This document shows, piece after piece, positions 17,563-24,985 of a stretch of DNA of 64,000 bases (within the stretch, counting starts at the first letter, position 1; each line of letters begins with the position of its first letter). A program made the position numbers and the translations under genes. Where the stretch lies: the NCBI GenBank assembly GCA_964560765.1, contig CAZLMG010000008.1:1-64000 (forward strand), given 5' to 3'. The stretch is from CAZLMG01 sp964560765 (GTDB taxonomy: Bacteria; Bdellovibrionota_B; Oligoflexia; Oligoflexales; CAZLMG01). Below the pieces are notes generated by a model. The model was not told the origin of the DNA, searched no databases, and saw nothing but the letters and a program-made list of their open reading frames with translations.

Positions 17563-18772
17563 TCTCGACAAAGTTCGCCAGGAATTTCCCATTCTGCAGC
17601 GGCAGGTGCATGGGCGACCTCTGACCTATCTCGATAGTGCAGCGACAGCGCTTAAGCCGCAAGTTGTCGTCGATACGATTGCCGATCATTATCGTAATGG
17701 TACGTCGAATGTCCATCGGGGCGTGCACTTCCTCAGCGAGCAGGCGACTCTGCGGTATGAGGAAGCACGGCGGAAGATTGCTAAGTTTATCAATGCTGAG
17801 CGGCCCGAGGATGTGGTCTTTACTTCGGGAACCACCCACAGCATCAACTTGATTGCACAGACCTTTGGTCGTTTGCAGCTGAGTGTTGGTGATGAAATCT
17901 TGGTGTCCTACATGGAGCACCATTCCAACATCGTCCCGTGGCAGCTGCTTGCTGAGCAGATGGGTGCGAAGCTGCGCGCAGTTCCGATTACCGATGCCGG
18001 TGAGCTGGATTGGGAAGCTTTTCTTTCCGCTTTTACCGATCGCGTGAAGCTGGTGTCCATGGTGCATGTCTCCAACTCATTGGGCACGATCAATCCGGCT
18101 AAGCAGATTGTGAAAGAAGCGCATCAGCGCGGCATTCCAGTAATTCTAGACGGTGCGCAAGCCATGGCCCACCTTGCTGTCGATGTGCAGGATCTGGATT
18201 GTGACTTTTATGCCTTCTCTGGCCATAAGTTCTGCGCGGGAACTGGGACGGGCGGATTCTTTGCCAAACGCAGGCACTTGGAAACGATGCCGCCATTCTT
18301 TGGTGGCGGAGATATGATTCGCTCGGTGACGTTTGAGAAGTCCACATTTGCGCCACCGCCCATGAAGTTTGAGGCGGGGACACCTAATATTTCGGGTGTG
18401 CTGTCCATGGGAGCTGCTGTTGACTATCTATCGGCGCTCGATCGAACCGCCATGGAAGAGCATGAGTTGGATCTCTTGCGCTATGGAACGGCCAGTCTGG
18501 TGGAGATACCAGGCGTTCGCCTGATTGGGACGGCGCAAGAAAAGGTGCCGGTACTATCTTTTGTTGTGGATGAGATTCATCCGCACGATCTTGGGACTCT
18601 GCTGGACCGGGAGGGTGTCGCCATTCGCACGGGGCATCACTGTACGCAGCCCGTCATGCAGCGTTTCAAGGTGCCGGCGACCGCGCGTGCATCGCTGGCA
18701 TTTTATAATTCGCGCGCCGATATCGATGCACTTTGTCGGGCTCTGATCAAAGCCAAGGAAGTATTTCGATGA
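17552..18772 (+). CDS. sufS: Cysteine desulfurase SufS
   Basis: PLP-dependent cysteine desulfurase supplying persulfide sulfur for Fe-S clusters. I start at the TTG at 17552, with GAGGGGG about 4 nt upstream, giving 406 aa. With this start the PLP lysine (SGHKFCAGTGTGG) is residue 226 and the catalytic cysteine (RTGHHCTQP) residue 364, the same numbers as in E. coli SufS, which supports the choice. A longer frame from the ATG at 17462 would overlap sufD by 100 bp. Class II desulfurases of this kind need a sulfur acceptor (SufE or SufU); sufU is the next gene. Confidence 0.96.
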   Translation: MAFNLDKVRQEFPILQRQVHGRPLTYLDSAATALKPQVVVDTIADHYRNGTSNVHRGVHFLSEQATLRYEEARRKIAKFINAERPEDVVFTSGTTHSINLIAQTFGRLQLSVGDEILVSYMEHHSNIVPWQLLAEQMGAKLRAVPITDAGELDWEAFLSAFTDRVKLVSMVHVSNSLGTINPAKQIVKEAHQRGIPVILDGAQAMAHLAVDVQDLDCDFYAFSGHKFCAGTGTGGFFAKRRHLETMPPFFGGGDMIRSVTFEKSTFAPPPMKFEAGTPNISGVLSMGAAVDYLSALDRTAMEEHELDLLRYGTASLVEIPGVRLIGTAQEKVPVLSFVVDEIHPHDLGTLLDREGVAIRTGHHCTQPVMQRFKVPATARASLAFYNSRADIDALCRALIKAKEVFR

Positions 18773-19218
18773 GTGCGAATAACGAGCTATATCAGCAGAT
18801 CATATTGGATCATAACAAGAGCCCGCGCAACTACGGCGAGCTCGCCGATCGGACGCATAATGCCGAGGGTTATAACCCCCTGTGCGGCGATCATATCTGG
18901 GTCTCGCTGAAAATGAACGGCGATCAGATCGAGGATATCAAATTTTCCGGCGATGGATGTGCCATCTGCAAAGCTTCGTCGTCGATGATGACCGCCGCTG
19001 TGAAGGGCAAGACGCGCGATGAGGCGCGCTTGGTTTTGGGTGAATTCATCAAGATGGTGAAGGGTGAGCTGAATCCGGAAACAGATCCGCACCATCTGGG
19101 CAAGCTGCAGTTGTTTTCCGGAATCTGGCAGTATCCGTCGCGCGTCAAATGCGCGGCATTAGCATGGCATACATTAAATGGGGCGTTTGATCATGTTGAC
19201 AGCGTATCCACGGAGTGA
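18769..19218 (+). CDS. sufU: SufU-type Fe-S scaffold / sulfur-transfer protein
   Basis: Zinc-containing IscU-like protein that takes sulfur from SufS. 149 aa. Ligand residues are Cys39 and Asp41 (NPLCGDH), Cys64 with Cys67 nearby (GDGCAICKASSS), and Cys128 (RVKCAALAWHTL). The insert between the second and third cysteine regions (about 95-125) is the feature separating SufU from IscU. Start ATG overlaps the sufS stop (ATGA) at 18769, implying coupling. The IscU-specific LPPVK motif is absent, as expected. Confidence 0.94.
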   Translation: MSANNELYQQIILDHNKSPRNYGELADRTHNAEGYNPLCGDHIWVSLKMNGDQIEDIKFSGDGCAICKASSSMMTAAVKGKTRDEARLVLGEFIKMVKGELNPETDPHHLGKLQLFSGIWQYPSRVKCAALAWHTLNGAFDHVDSVSTE

Positions 19219-19222
19219 ACCA

Positions 19223-19771
19223 ATGGCTTCGTTACAAGTAATTCGTCAGGCAACGCCGAACCCAAATGCGTTGAAGTTTATCGTCAACATCACGCTGAAG
19301 CATGACGGCAAGGCCGATTTCTCCAGTGTTGATGAATGCGAACATGTGCCGCTGGCTGACGAGCTGCTGCACCTGCCAAGCGTCAAGCAAGTTCATTTTT
19401 TCGACAATGTGGTCACAGTCACGCAGGATGGTGGACAAGAATGGGATGTGTTGGCGGAAATGATCGAGGGCACCATTTACTCGTTAGCACCCGAACATGA
19501 TCCGAATTTTGATAGTGCACCGGAGCGTAAGCGGGCGCAAATGTCGCCAGAGCAGCGCAAGGTCGAAGACATTCTCGATGAGCATATTCGCCCGTACCTT
19601 CAGGGGGACGGCGGCGATTTGGAAGTCGTCGACATTGACGGGAATATTATCAGCATTCGCTATCAGGGCGCTTGCGGTACCTGCCCCAGCTCGGTCACCG
19701 GAACCTTGTTTGCGATTCAGAATGTTTTAAAGGAAAACTTCCGTGACGACGTGGAAGTGGTCACTGTTTAG
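19223..19771 (+). CDS. Nfu-type Fe-S carrier (N-terminal Nfu domain plus NifU-like CxxC domain)
   Basis: Carrier that accepts a cluster from the Suf scaffold and delivers it to target proteins. 182 aa. The N-terminal Nfu_N domain (about 3-90; starts IRQATPNPNALKF) is followed by the NifU C-terminal domain (about 110-180) with GDGGDLEVVDI and CGTC (Cys151, Cys154). Start at 19223 with GGAG upstream; the longer frame from 19178 overlaps sufU. It ends the operon: a strong hairpin follows the stop codon by 5 bp. Confidence 0.93.
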   Translation: MASLQVIRQATPNPNALKFIVNITLKHDGKADFSSVDECEHVPLADELLHLPSVKQVHFFDNVVTVTQDGGQEWDVLAEMIEGTIYSLAPEHDPNFDSAPERKRAQMSPEQRKVEDILDEHIRPYLQGDGGDLEVVDIDGNIISIRYQGACGTCPSSVTGTLFAIQNVLKENFRDDVEVVTV

Positions 19772-19776
19772 TGTCT

Positions 19777-19808
19777 GATTGCCTGCCCGAAGGCAGGCAA
19801 TCTTGCTT
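19777..19808. terminator. Perfect-stem terminator between convergent nfu and acs
   Basis: GATTGCCTGCC (19777-19787) and GGCAGGCAATC (19792-19802) form an 11-bp perfect stem with loop CGAA. The T-tract on the plus strand is short (TTGCTT) and there is none on the minus strand, so it probably ends the suf operon and may act less well for acs. Confidence 0.8.
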
Positions 19809-19809
19809 A

Positions 19810-21765
19810 TCACTCGTCATCGGCTCGCAAACGGGCCAATACGGATAAGTCTTCCAGGGTCGTGGTATCACCTTTACTTTCACGACCTGCAGCCACATCC
19901 CTTAGTAAGCGGCGCATGATTTTTCCCGAGCGAGTCTTGGGCAGAGCATCGGCAAACCGAATTTCTTCTGGTTTGGCAAGGGCGCCAATGTGCCTGGCAA
20001 CGTGGTCGATGAGTTCCTTCTTCAGTCCATCACTTGGCTTCTCCTGGCCCTTCAGCGTTACAAAGCAAACGATGCATTCACCTTTAATGTCATGCGGACG
20101 GGCCACCACAGCCGCCTCGGCGACTTTCGCATGGCTCACCAGCGTGCTTTCGATCTCCATGGTGCTCAGGCGATGCCCTGAAACGTTGATCACGTCGTCA
20201 ATGCGCCCCATGATCCAGTAATAGCCACGCTCGTCTCGGCGTGCGCCATCACCCGTGAAATACTTTCCAGGAATCTCGCTCCAGTATGTATAGCGATAGC
20301 GCTCATCATCGCCGTAGATGGTGCGCAACATGCTGGGCCAGGGTTGACTGATGACCAGGTAGCCGCCCGTGTTATCTGGTACCGGGTTTCCTTGCTTATC
20401 GACGACTTCAGGTACGACTCCAAAAAACGGACGCGTAGCGCTGCCGGGAATGGTCGGTGTGCAACCGGGCAAAGGTGAGATCATGATGCCGCCGGTTTCC
20501 GTTTGCCACCAAGTGTCGACAATCGGGCAGCGGCCGCCCCCGATCACATCCTTGTACCACATCCAGGCTTCCGGGTTGATGGGCTCGCCGACGGTGCCCA
20601 GCAGTTTCAATGAAGATAGATCGTACTTTTCTGGCCATTCGTTGCCGCTCTTGATGAAAGAACGAATCGCTGTCGGTGCCGTGTAAAACTTCGTCACCTT
20701 ATATTTTTCGATCATGCTCCAGAATCGACCTGGATCCGGAGTCGTCGGCGCACCCTCGTACATGACATTGGTGATGCCATTCGCTAGAGGGCCGTACACG
20801 ATGTAGCTGTGTCCGGTAATCCAACCCACATCGGCCGTACACCAGTAAACATCCTCGGGCTTGTAGTCAAAAACGTACCTGCTGCTGAGTGCTGCGCCGA
20901 GAAGATAGCCGGCGGAGGTGTGCAAGACGCCCTTTGGTTTACCCGTGCTGCCCGACGTATAAAGAATGAAGAGTGGGTGCTCACTGTCAAATGCTTCAGC
21001 TGGGCAATCGTCACCGACGTTAGCTATGAGATCATTCCACCAGATATCGCGGCCATGCTTCATGGTCACGCTGCTGCCGGTGCGCTTGAGCACTACAACC
21101 TTCTCGATGGTGGGGGAGCGTTCCAGGGCGGCATCGACGTTGGTTTTTAATGGCACGTCTTGACCGCGTCGAAAGCCGCCATCGGCAGTGATGACGATTT
21201 TGGCCTTGGCATCGTTGTTGCGATCGGCGAGTGCTTCACTGCTGAAACCGCCAAAAACGACGGAATGGGTGGCGCCTAGTCGGGCGCAGGCCAGCATGGC
21301 GACGGCAGCTTCCGGGACCATGGGCATATAGATGGTGACCCGATCTCCGGCCTTCACCCCAATGGTTTTTAATCCGTTGGCAAAGCGGCATACCTCACGA
21401 TGCAACTCACGATAAGTTAGAATGCGTGAATCGCCGGGCTCTCCTTCCCAGATGATCGCAGGATGATCTCCGCGTGTTGCAAGATGGCGATCGAGACAGT
21501 TGTACGAGACGTTGAGCTTACCACCGACAAACCATTGGGCGTGGGGCACTTCCCAGCGCAGGACGCGATCGAACTTCTTGTGCCAATGCAGGAGGCTGGT
21601 TGCCTGCGATCCCCAAAATTCTTCTGGGTGGTCCTTCGCAAACGTCCACAGGCGCTCATACTCATCCATGCTATGAATCGCCGCGTGCGATTGAAAAGCT
21701 GCTGGCGGTGGAAACAGACGACTTTCTTTCAGCATCGTCGTGATCTTGGTGTTGCTTTCCGTCAT
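19810..21765 (-). CDS. acs: Acetyl-CoA synthetase
   Basis: AMP-forming acetate-CoA ligase linking acetate to central metabolism. 651 aa with start ATG at 21765 (MTESNTKITT), preceded by CGGAGA about 8 nt away; this equals the normal Acs length of about 652. Marks include DVGWITGHSYIVYGPL, the P-loop-like YTSGSTGKPKG, WWQTETGG, YFTGDGARRDE and, near residue 614, TRSGKIMRRLLR with the catalytic lysine that is usually controlled by acetylation. The frame stays open upstream to 21999, but that part lies over the rhodanese gene. The ATG overlaps the rhodanese stop (4 bp). Confidence 0.97.
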   Translation of the reverse strand: MTESNTKITTMLKESRLFPPPAAFQSHAAIHSMDEYERLWTFAKDHPEEFWGSQATSLLHWHKKFDRVLRWEVPHAQWFVGGKLNVSYNCLDRHLATRGDHPAIIWEGEPGDSRILTYRELHREVCRFANGLKTIGVKAGDRVTIYMPMVPEAAVAMLACARLGATHSVVFGGFSSEALADRNNDAKAKIVITADGGFRRGQDVPLKTNVDAALERSPTIEKVVVLKRTGSSVTMKHGRDIWWNDLIANVGDDCPAEAFDSEHPLFILYTSGSTGKPKGVLHTSAGYLLGAALSSRYVFDYKPEDVYWCTADVGWITGHSYIVYGPLANGITNVMYEGAPTTPDPGRFWSMIEKYKVTKFYTAPTAIRSFIKSGNEWPEKYDLSSLKLLGTVGEPINPEAWMWYKDVIGGGRCPIVDTWWQTETGGIMISPLPGCTPTIPGSATRPFFGVVPEVVDKQGNPVPDNTGGYLVISQPWPSMLRTIYGDDERYRYTYWSEIPGKYFTGDGARRDERGYYWIMGRIDDVINVSGHRLSTMEIESTLVSHAKVAEAAVVARPHDIKGECIVCFVTLKGQEKPSDGLKKELIDHVARHIGALAKPEEIRFADALPKTRSGKIMRRLLRDVAAGRESKGDTTTLEDLSVLARLRADDE

Positions 21766-22139
21766 GATGGCTTCTCCGTCTTGTGCCCAGCTTCGAGCCA
21801 GCCTTTCCATCCGCCAGCCATACTCTTGACCTGGCGATATCCCATGTTTTTCAGGCTCTGTGCAGCCAACACCGAGCGATAGCCACCGCCGCAGTAAATG
21901 ATGATCTCGCGATCGACACTTGGCTCCAGCGCTTCGATATCTCGCTCGATGATGCCCTTGCCCAGGTGCGTGGCGCCAGGAAGGTGGCCCGCGGCCCATT
22001 CACTTTCTTCGCGACAATCGATCAGCAAAATATCGTCGCCGCGGTCGAGACGCTTTTGAGTGTCAGCAACGGAGACTTCGGGGACTTCTTTGAGACCCTT
22101 GTGCACGACCTCTAAGAATTTCGGTGAGTGGTTGGCCAT
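21762..22139 (-). CDS. Single-domain rhodanese-like protein
   Basis: 125 aa sulfurtransferase-fold protein with active-loop Cys83 in YCGGGYRS, and DCREESEWAAGHLPGA, the CH2A motif of the domain. GlpE-like in size; substrate unknown. GGAG lies 8 nt before the ATG. Its last bases overlap the acs start, so the two should be co-transcribed and coupled, though a functional link to acetate use is not obvious. Confidence 0.9.
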   Translation of the reverse strand: MANHSPKFLEVVHKGLKEVPEVSVADTQKRLDRGDDILLIDCREESEWAAGHLPGATHLGKGIIERDIEALEPSVDREIIIYCGGGYRSVLAAQSLKNMGYRQVKSMAGGWKGWLEAGHKTEKPS

Positions 22140-22228
22140 GTAGGACTCCTGTTCTTATCCAGCTTTAACCCAGTAGAAAGCCGGTGTACAGCCGGAAAAT
22201 GCCCAAAAATTGCGCATCTTTCCCGACC

Positions 22229-22762
22229 TTACCCCGACAACCAGGCGCGAATCACGAGCATTCCGCGATGGACTCGCACCTTGGCATTGGCCTCGGTGAT
22301 GCCTAGCTTCTCCGCAGCTTCTTGTAGGCTTAGGCCATCTCGTTTCACCAGCAAGAGGATTGCCCGCTGATCATCCGACAACTGAGCCAGTGCCTCTTCC
22401 AGCAACAGACGCCCCGCTGGATCAGACTCTTGAATCGCAAGTCCCTCCAAGACCGAGTTGTCCTTGATGCCAAGTGGCCGGCGTTTGGCATAGCGGGCCG
22501 CATCGATAAGTGTGTTGCGGCAGATGGTAAATAGCCACGCTAGGAACGGACGATCGGGGGTATAAGTGTGGCGGAAGGCGTGCAGACGCAGCAACACCTC
22601 CTGCGTCAAGTCCAGTCCCTGCTCGACCGCAGCAACGCGCGACCGAAAATATGTTTGAATCCTTGGAATCGCAGCATGGAGCAGTTTCTGATAGGCCATT
22701 TGGTCGCCACTCTGTGCGGCAACCATCCACTCACTCCAGCTTTCCTGGCTTTCAACGTGCAA
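22229..22762 (-). CDS. ECF-type RNA polymerase sigma factor
   Basis: About 177 aa with sigma region 2 (about 8-75, including LDLTQEVLLRLHAFRHTY and FLAWLFTICRNTLIDAARY) and region 4 (about 120-175, including LSLQEAAEKLGITEANAKVRVHRG, the -35-binding helix-turn-helix). The layout is that of the sigma factors paired with NrsF-type anti-sigma factors, and such a gene lies just upstream on the other strand. I start at a TTG at 22762 because the protein then begins HVESQESWSEWMVAAQSGD, like relatives; a GTG at 22840 or an ATG at 22726 are alternatives. It likely recognises TGTAAC-N16-CGTTAT promoters (see 22823 and 23633). No such site faces this gene itself. Confidence 0.88.
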   Translation of the reverse strand: MHVESQESWSEWMVAAQSGDQMAYQKLLHAAIPRIQTYFRSRVAAVEQGLDLTQEVLLRLHAFRHTYTPDRPFLAWLFTICRNTLIDAARYAKRRPLGIKDNSVLEGLAIQESDPAGRLLLEEALAQLSDDQRAILLLVKRDGLSLQEAAEKLGITEANAKVRVHRGMLVIRAWLSG

Positions 22763-22822
22763 AGCTATTTCCCATTGGTTTCGGTGGGGTATGCTACCAC
22801 GACAGATTTTTTTTGGTAGTGC

Positions 22823-22850
22823 TGTAACTTTCTTATGCACACGTCGTTAT
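22823..22850 (+). promoter_or_regulatory. ECF sigma promoter of the NrsF-like gene
   Basis: TGTAAC (22823-22828), 16-bp spacer, CGTTAT (22845-22850), with the flanking bases GC...TTTC also shared with the second copy at 23633-23660. TGTAAC/GGAAC-type -35 elements with CGT-containing -10 elements are typical for ECF factors. Transcription would begin near 22857, past the in-frame ATG at 22849, supporting the later start at 22897. Confidence 0.7.
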
Positions 22851-22896
22851 GGCAAGCAGCAGGGTTGGACAAGCGTTTGATTGGGGAGAGTTGCAC

Positions 22897-23610
22897 ATGG
22901 GTTCATACGATTCGCTAGTCCAGGATTTGTCCGCGCAGCTGAGCAAAGTTTCGGTATTCAATCAGCGTTCTATGTGGACTCGCTGGCTCTTGATTGCAAG
23001 TGTCTCCGGCGCAATTTGGCTATGGTTTGTTGGTCCTCGACCGGACCTTTCGCTGAAGATGCAGGACGTGTCATTCGTTTCTGCGCTGTTCTTCCTCATT
23101 TCAGCGCTGATGCTGACCAGTCGAGCGGCCATACATTTGGCGATGGGTTGGTTTGAATCCGGGCGTTTGTGGCGCGAGCTTTTCCTGATACTCTCACTCT
23201 TTGCAGTAGCTATGGGCCTTTATGCCTATTCTTCGCTGTCACATTCGGCGCATCTTCATTCCGACTGGACGCTTGGCGAGGCGCTAGGTTGCTGTCTTCG
23301 TATCAGCGCTGGTGCTTTATTGCCGCAAGCTTTCTTTGCAATATTGGCGACGCGATCGGCTCCAACTCGACTGGTGTGGCTCTCGAATTTTTCTTGGCTC
23401 GCGTCCGCTATCACCGTCAGCATTGTGAGTCAGCTGAATTGTCCGATCGACGATCTCATGCATGTCCTCGTTGGGCATGGAGCTATGGTCTTAGCCGTTT
23501 GGGTTGGGGTGACGGCGATCATGACGGCCGTTCTGCGCATGGCGGTTCGACGGGCATTGACGAGCCGTCTGACCGGGCTATCTGTGAAAAATAAACTGGA
23601 AATACAGTAG
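22897..23610 (+). CDS. NrsF/DUF1109-like membrane anti-sigma factor
   Basis: Integral-membrane protein of about 237 aa that probably holds the divergent ECF factor inactive until a stress signal. The N-terminus (YDSLVQDLSAQLSKV) resembles the short cytoplasmic tail of NrsF proteins (xDxLIxxLSxxLxPV), followed by RWLLIASVSGAIWLWF and about five further hydrophobic helices; a mid-protein Cys (CCLRISAGALLP) sits where NrsF proteins carry redox-relevant residues. Family call by pattern, so moderate. Start ATG 22897 with GGGGAG 8 nt upstream. It is preceded by one of two matching ECF promoters. Confidence 0.78.
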   Translation: MGSYDSLVQDLSAQLSKVSVFNQRSMWTRWLLIASVSGAIWLWFVGPRPDLSLKMQDVSFVSALFFLISALMLTSRAAIHLAMGWFESGRLWRELFLILSLFAVAMGLYAYSSLSHSAHLHSDWTLGEALGCCLRISAGALLPQAFFAILATRSAPTRLVWLSNFSWLASAITVSIVSQLNCPIDDLMHVLVGHGAMVLAVWVGVTAIMTAVLRMAVRRALTSRLTGLSVKNKLEIQ

Positions 23611-23632
23611 GTTAATAATCTTTTCTGGAGGC

Positions 23633-23660
23633 TGTAACTTTCATCAGTTCCCGGCGTTAT
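23633..23660 (+). promoter_or_regulatory. ECF sigma promoter of the ferritin-like lipoprotein gene
   Basis: TGTAAC (23633-23638), 16-bp spacer, CGTTAT (23655-23660). The 12-base stretch GCTGTAACTTTC is identical to that before the NrsF-like gene, at the same distance from the -10. Start of transcription near 23666 would leave a leader of about 55 nt. Confidence 0.7.
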
Positions 23661-23720
23661 CTCAGCAGAACATCCTAGAGGCGGTGCAAACAAACTCAAG
23701 GCCCTACAAGGAGTTTCGCA

Positions 23721-24488
23721 ATGAGTAAGATTATCTCCCTCAATTCCGTCGTCCAACAAAGTCAGCAGTGCCGAGACAAGATTGATCGAATCGCCATGTC
23801 GATCGAGCGCGACAAAATGATCGCCCCGGCATTGAAGTCTCGCCGTGAGTGGCTGAAGCAGGTTGGGCTGTTCTCGGTGTCAGGACTTTTTCTCGGCGCT
23901 TGCACCAGCGCCATCGCGCCAGAAAGCAAATCATCAACGATGAAGGATAATGCCGATTCGGATCCTGACAAAAATCAGGTGTCTGGAATCGTGAAAGATG
24001 CATCCCTGCTCAATGCTGCTTTGGCCCTTGAGCATGAGGCCATCGCTCTCTACACAGCTGCAGCGGGCCTGGACTTTATGCAGGAGTCGGCAGTTGCGCC
24101 GATCCTCTCCATCGCCGGCTCCTTTCTCGGCCACCATATAGAACATCGGGATGCCCTCATCGGCGCCATCGAAGAACTCAAGAAAAAAGATAGCGCCGTG
24201 TCGGATCCGGTGATGGCGCGAGATGATGCTGAGTACGTCACACCAGTCGCCAGCAAGTTGACAGATGTGACGCAAGTTTTGCGCCTCGCCTCACTGAAAG
24301 AAATGGGAGCTGCCAAGGCCTACCTGGGATTGATCAGCAGCTTCACGCAGCCAGAACTCGCCAAGACGAGCGGCATGTTGGGTGGTGACGAGGCTGCGCA
24401 CTACGGTGTCTTGCGCGCCGCACTGTTTGCGGTATTGGGTGACACAGATATTGCGGCCGAAGATGTCCGTTACCGAAGATGTTTATGA
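23721..24488 (+). CDS. Tat-exported ferritin-like (DUF4439-type) lipoprotein
   Basis: 255 aa. A long N-terminal region of 40 residues precedes a twin-arginine signal (SRREWLKQVG, 40-49) and a lipobox (LGAC, Cys61), so it should be exported folded and lipid-anchored. The mature domain has the helices and metal-type residues of ferritin-like proteins: LALEHEAIALYTAAAG, GHHIEHRDALI, LKEMGAAKAYLG and GGDEAAHYGVLRAAL. A role in metal or oxidant handling under the ECF regulon is inference. AAGGAG is 7 nt before the ATG. The 3' end (EDVRYRRCL) overlaps the next frame within a 10-bp direct repeat and may be a recombination scar. Confidence 0.82.
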   Translation: MSKIISLNSVVQQSQQCRDKIDRIAMSIERDKMIAPALKSRREWLKQVGLFSVSGLFLGACTSAIAPESKSSTMKDNADSDPDKNQVSGIVKDASLLNAALALEHEAIALYTAAAGLDFMQESAVAPILSIAGSFLGHHIEHRDALIGAIEELKKKDSAVSDPVMARDDAEYVTPVASKLTDVTQVLRLASLKEMGAAKAYLGLISSFTQPELAKTSGMLGGDEAAHYGVLRAALFAVLGDTDIAAEDVRYRRCL

Positions 24489-24942
24489 CGGAAATATGGG
24501 CGGCCTTGCAGGTGCCGATGCTAAATGTCAGTCGGCGGCAAATCAGGCGAGTTTGCCGGGAACTTGGCAGTCAATTCTCAGCTCAATATCCGCAAGCGCA
24601 GACTCCCGACTCGATCTTAGCGGGGAGATATATAACACCAAGGGCGAACGCGTTGCTGCAAGCGAATCATTGTTGTGGGCTTCGATTCCCGAACACGAAC
24701 ATGCGATTGCTTACAACCAATTCGGCGCAACTCCAACGGGCACGGGGCTGACCACGACAAATGTTTGGACCGGGTCAACCTATGTGGGAGGCAGTTCCAG
24801 TAGTGAATGTAGTAATTGGTCCACTAATACCAGCTCGGGCATGGCCGCCAATTTTGCCAGAACTGACACCAATTGGTTAGAATTCCAAGTCACGCCTTGT
24901 AGCGCTAAATTGCACCTGTATTGCATCAGCGATCCTCAGTAA
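24463..24942 (+). CDS. DUF1554-like domain protein lacking a signal peptide, possibly truncated
   Basis: About 159 aa of a DUF1554-type extracellular domain: VYDGNMGGLAGADAKCQ at the start, RLDLSGEIYNTKGE, a SLLWASI stretch, TNVWTGS, ECSNWS and a C-terminal LYCIS; the four cysteines probably pair. Relatives are usually exported, but here the frame enters directly from the 3' end of the ferritin-like gene with no signal peptide or Shine-Dalgarno. ATG 24463 is the best start if it is translated, by coupling. CCGAAGATGT occurs at 24457-24466 and again at 24473-24482, right at the junction, consistent with a deletion that removed the original 5' end. Could be a pseudogene. Confidence 0.6.
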   Translation: MSVTEDVYDGNMGGLAGADAKCQSAANQASLPGTWQSILSSISASADSRLDLSGEIYNTKGERVAASESLLWASIPEHEHAIAYNQFGATPTGTGLTTTNVWTGSTYVGGSSSSECSNWSTNTSSGMAANFARTDTNWLEFQVTPCSAKLHLYCISDPQ

Positions 24943-24985
24943 ACCATCCGCGTTCCCTCAGTCGTGGCCTCTGTCACATTGTCGA

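Noticed and set aside
21766..21999. N-terminal extension of acetyl-CoA synthetase by 78 codons
   Set aside because: Lies over the rhodanese gene; product unlike Acs, and the ATG at 21765 gives the normal family length.
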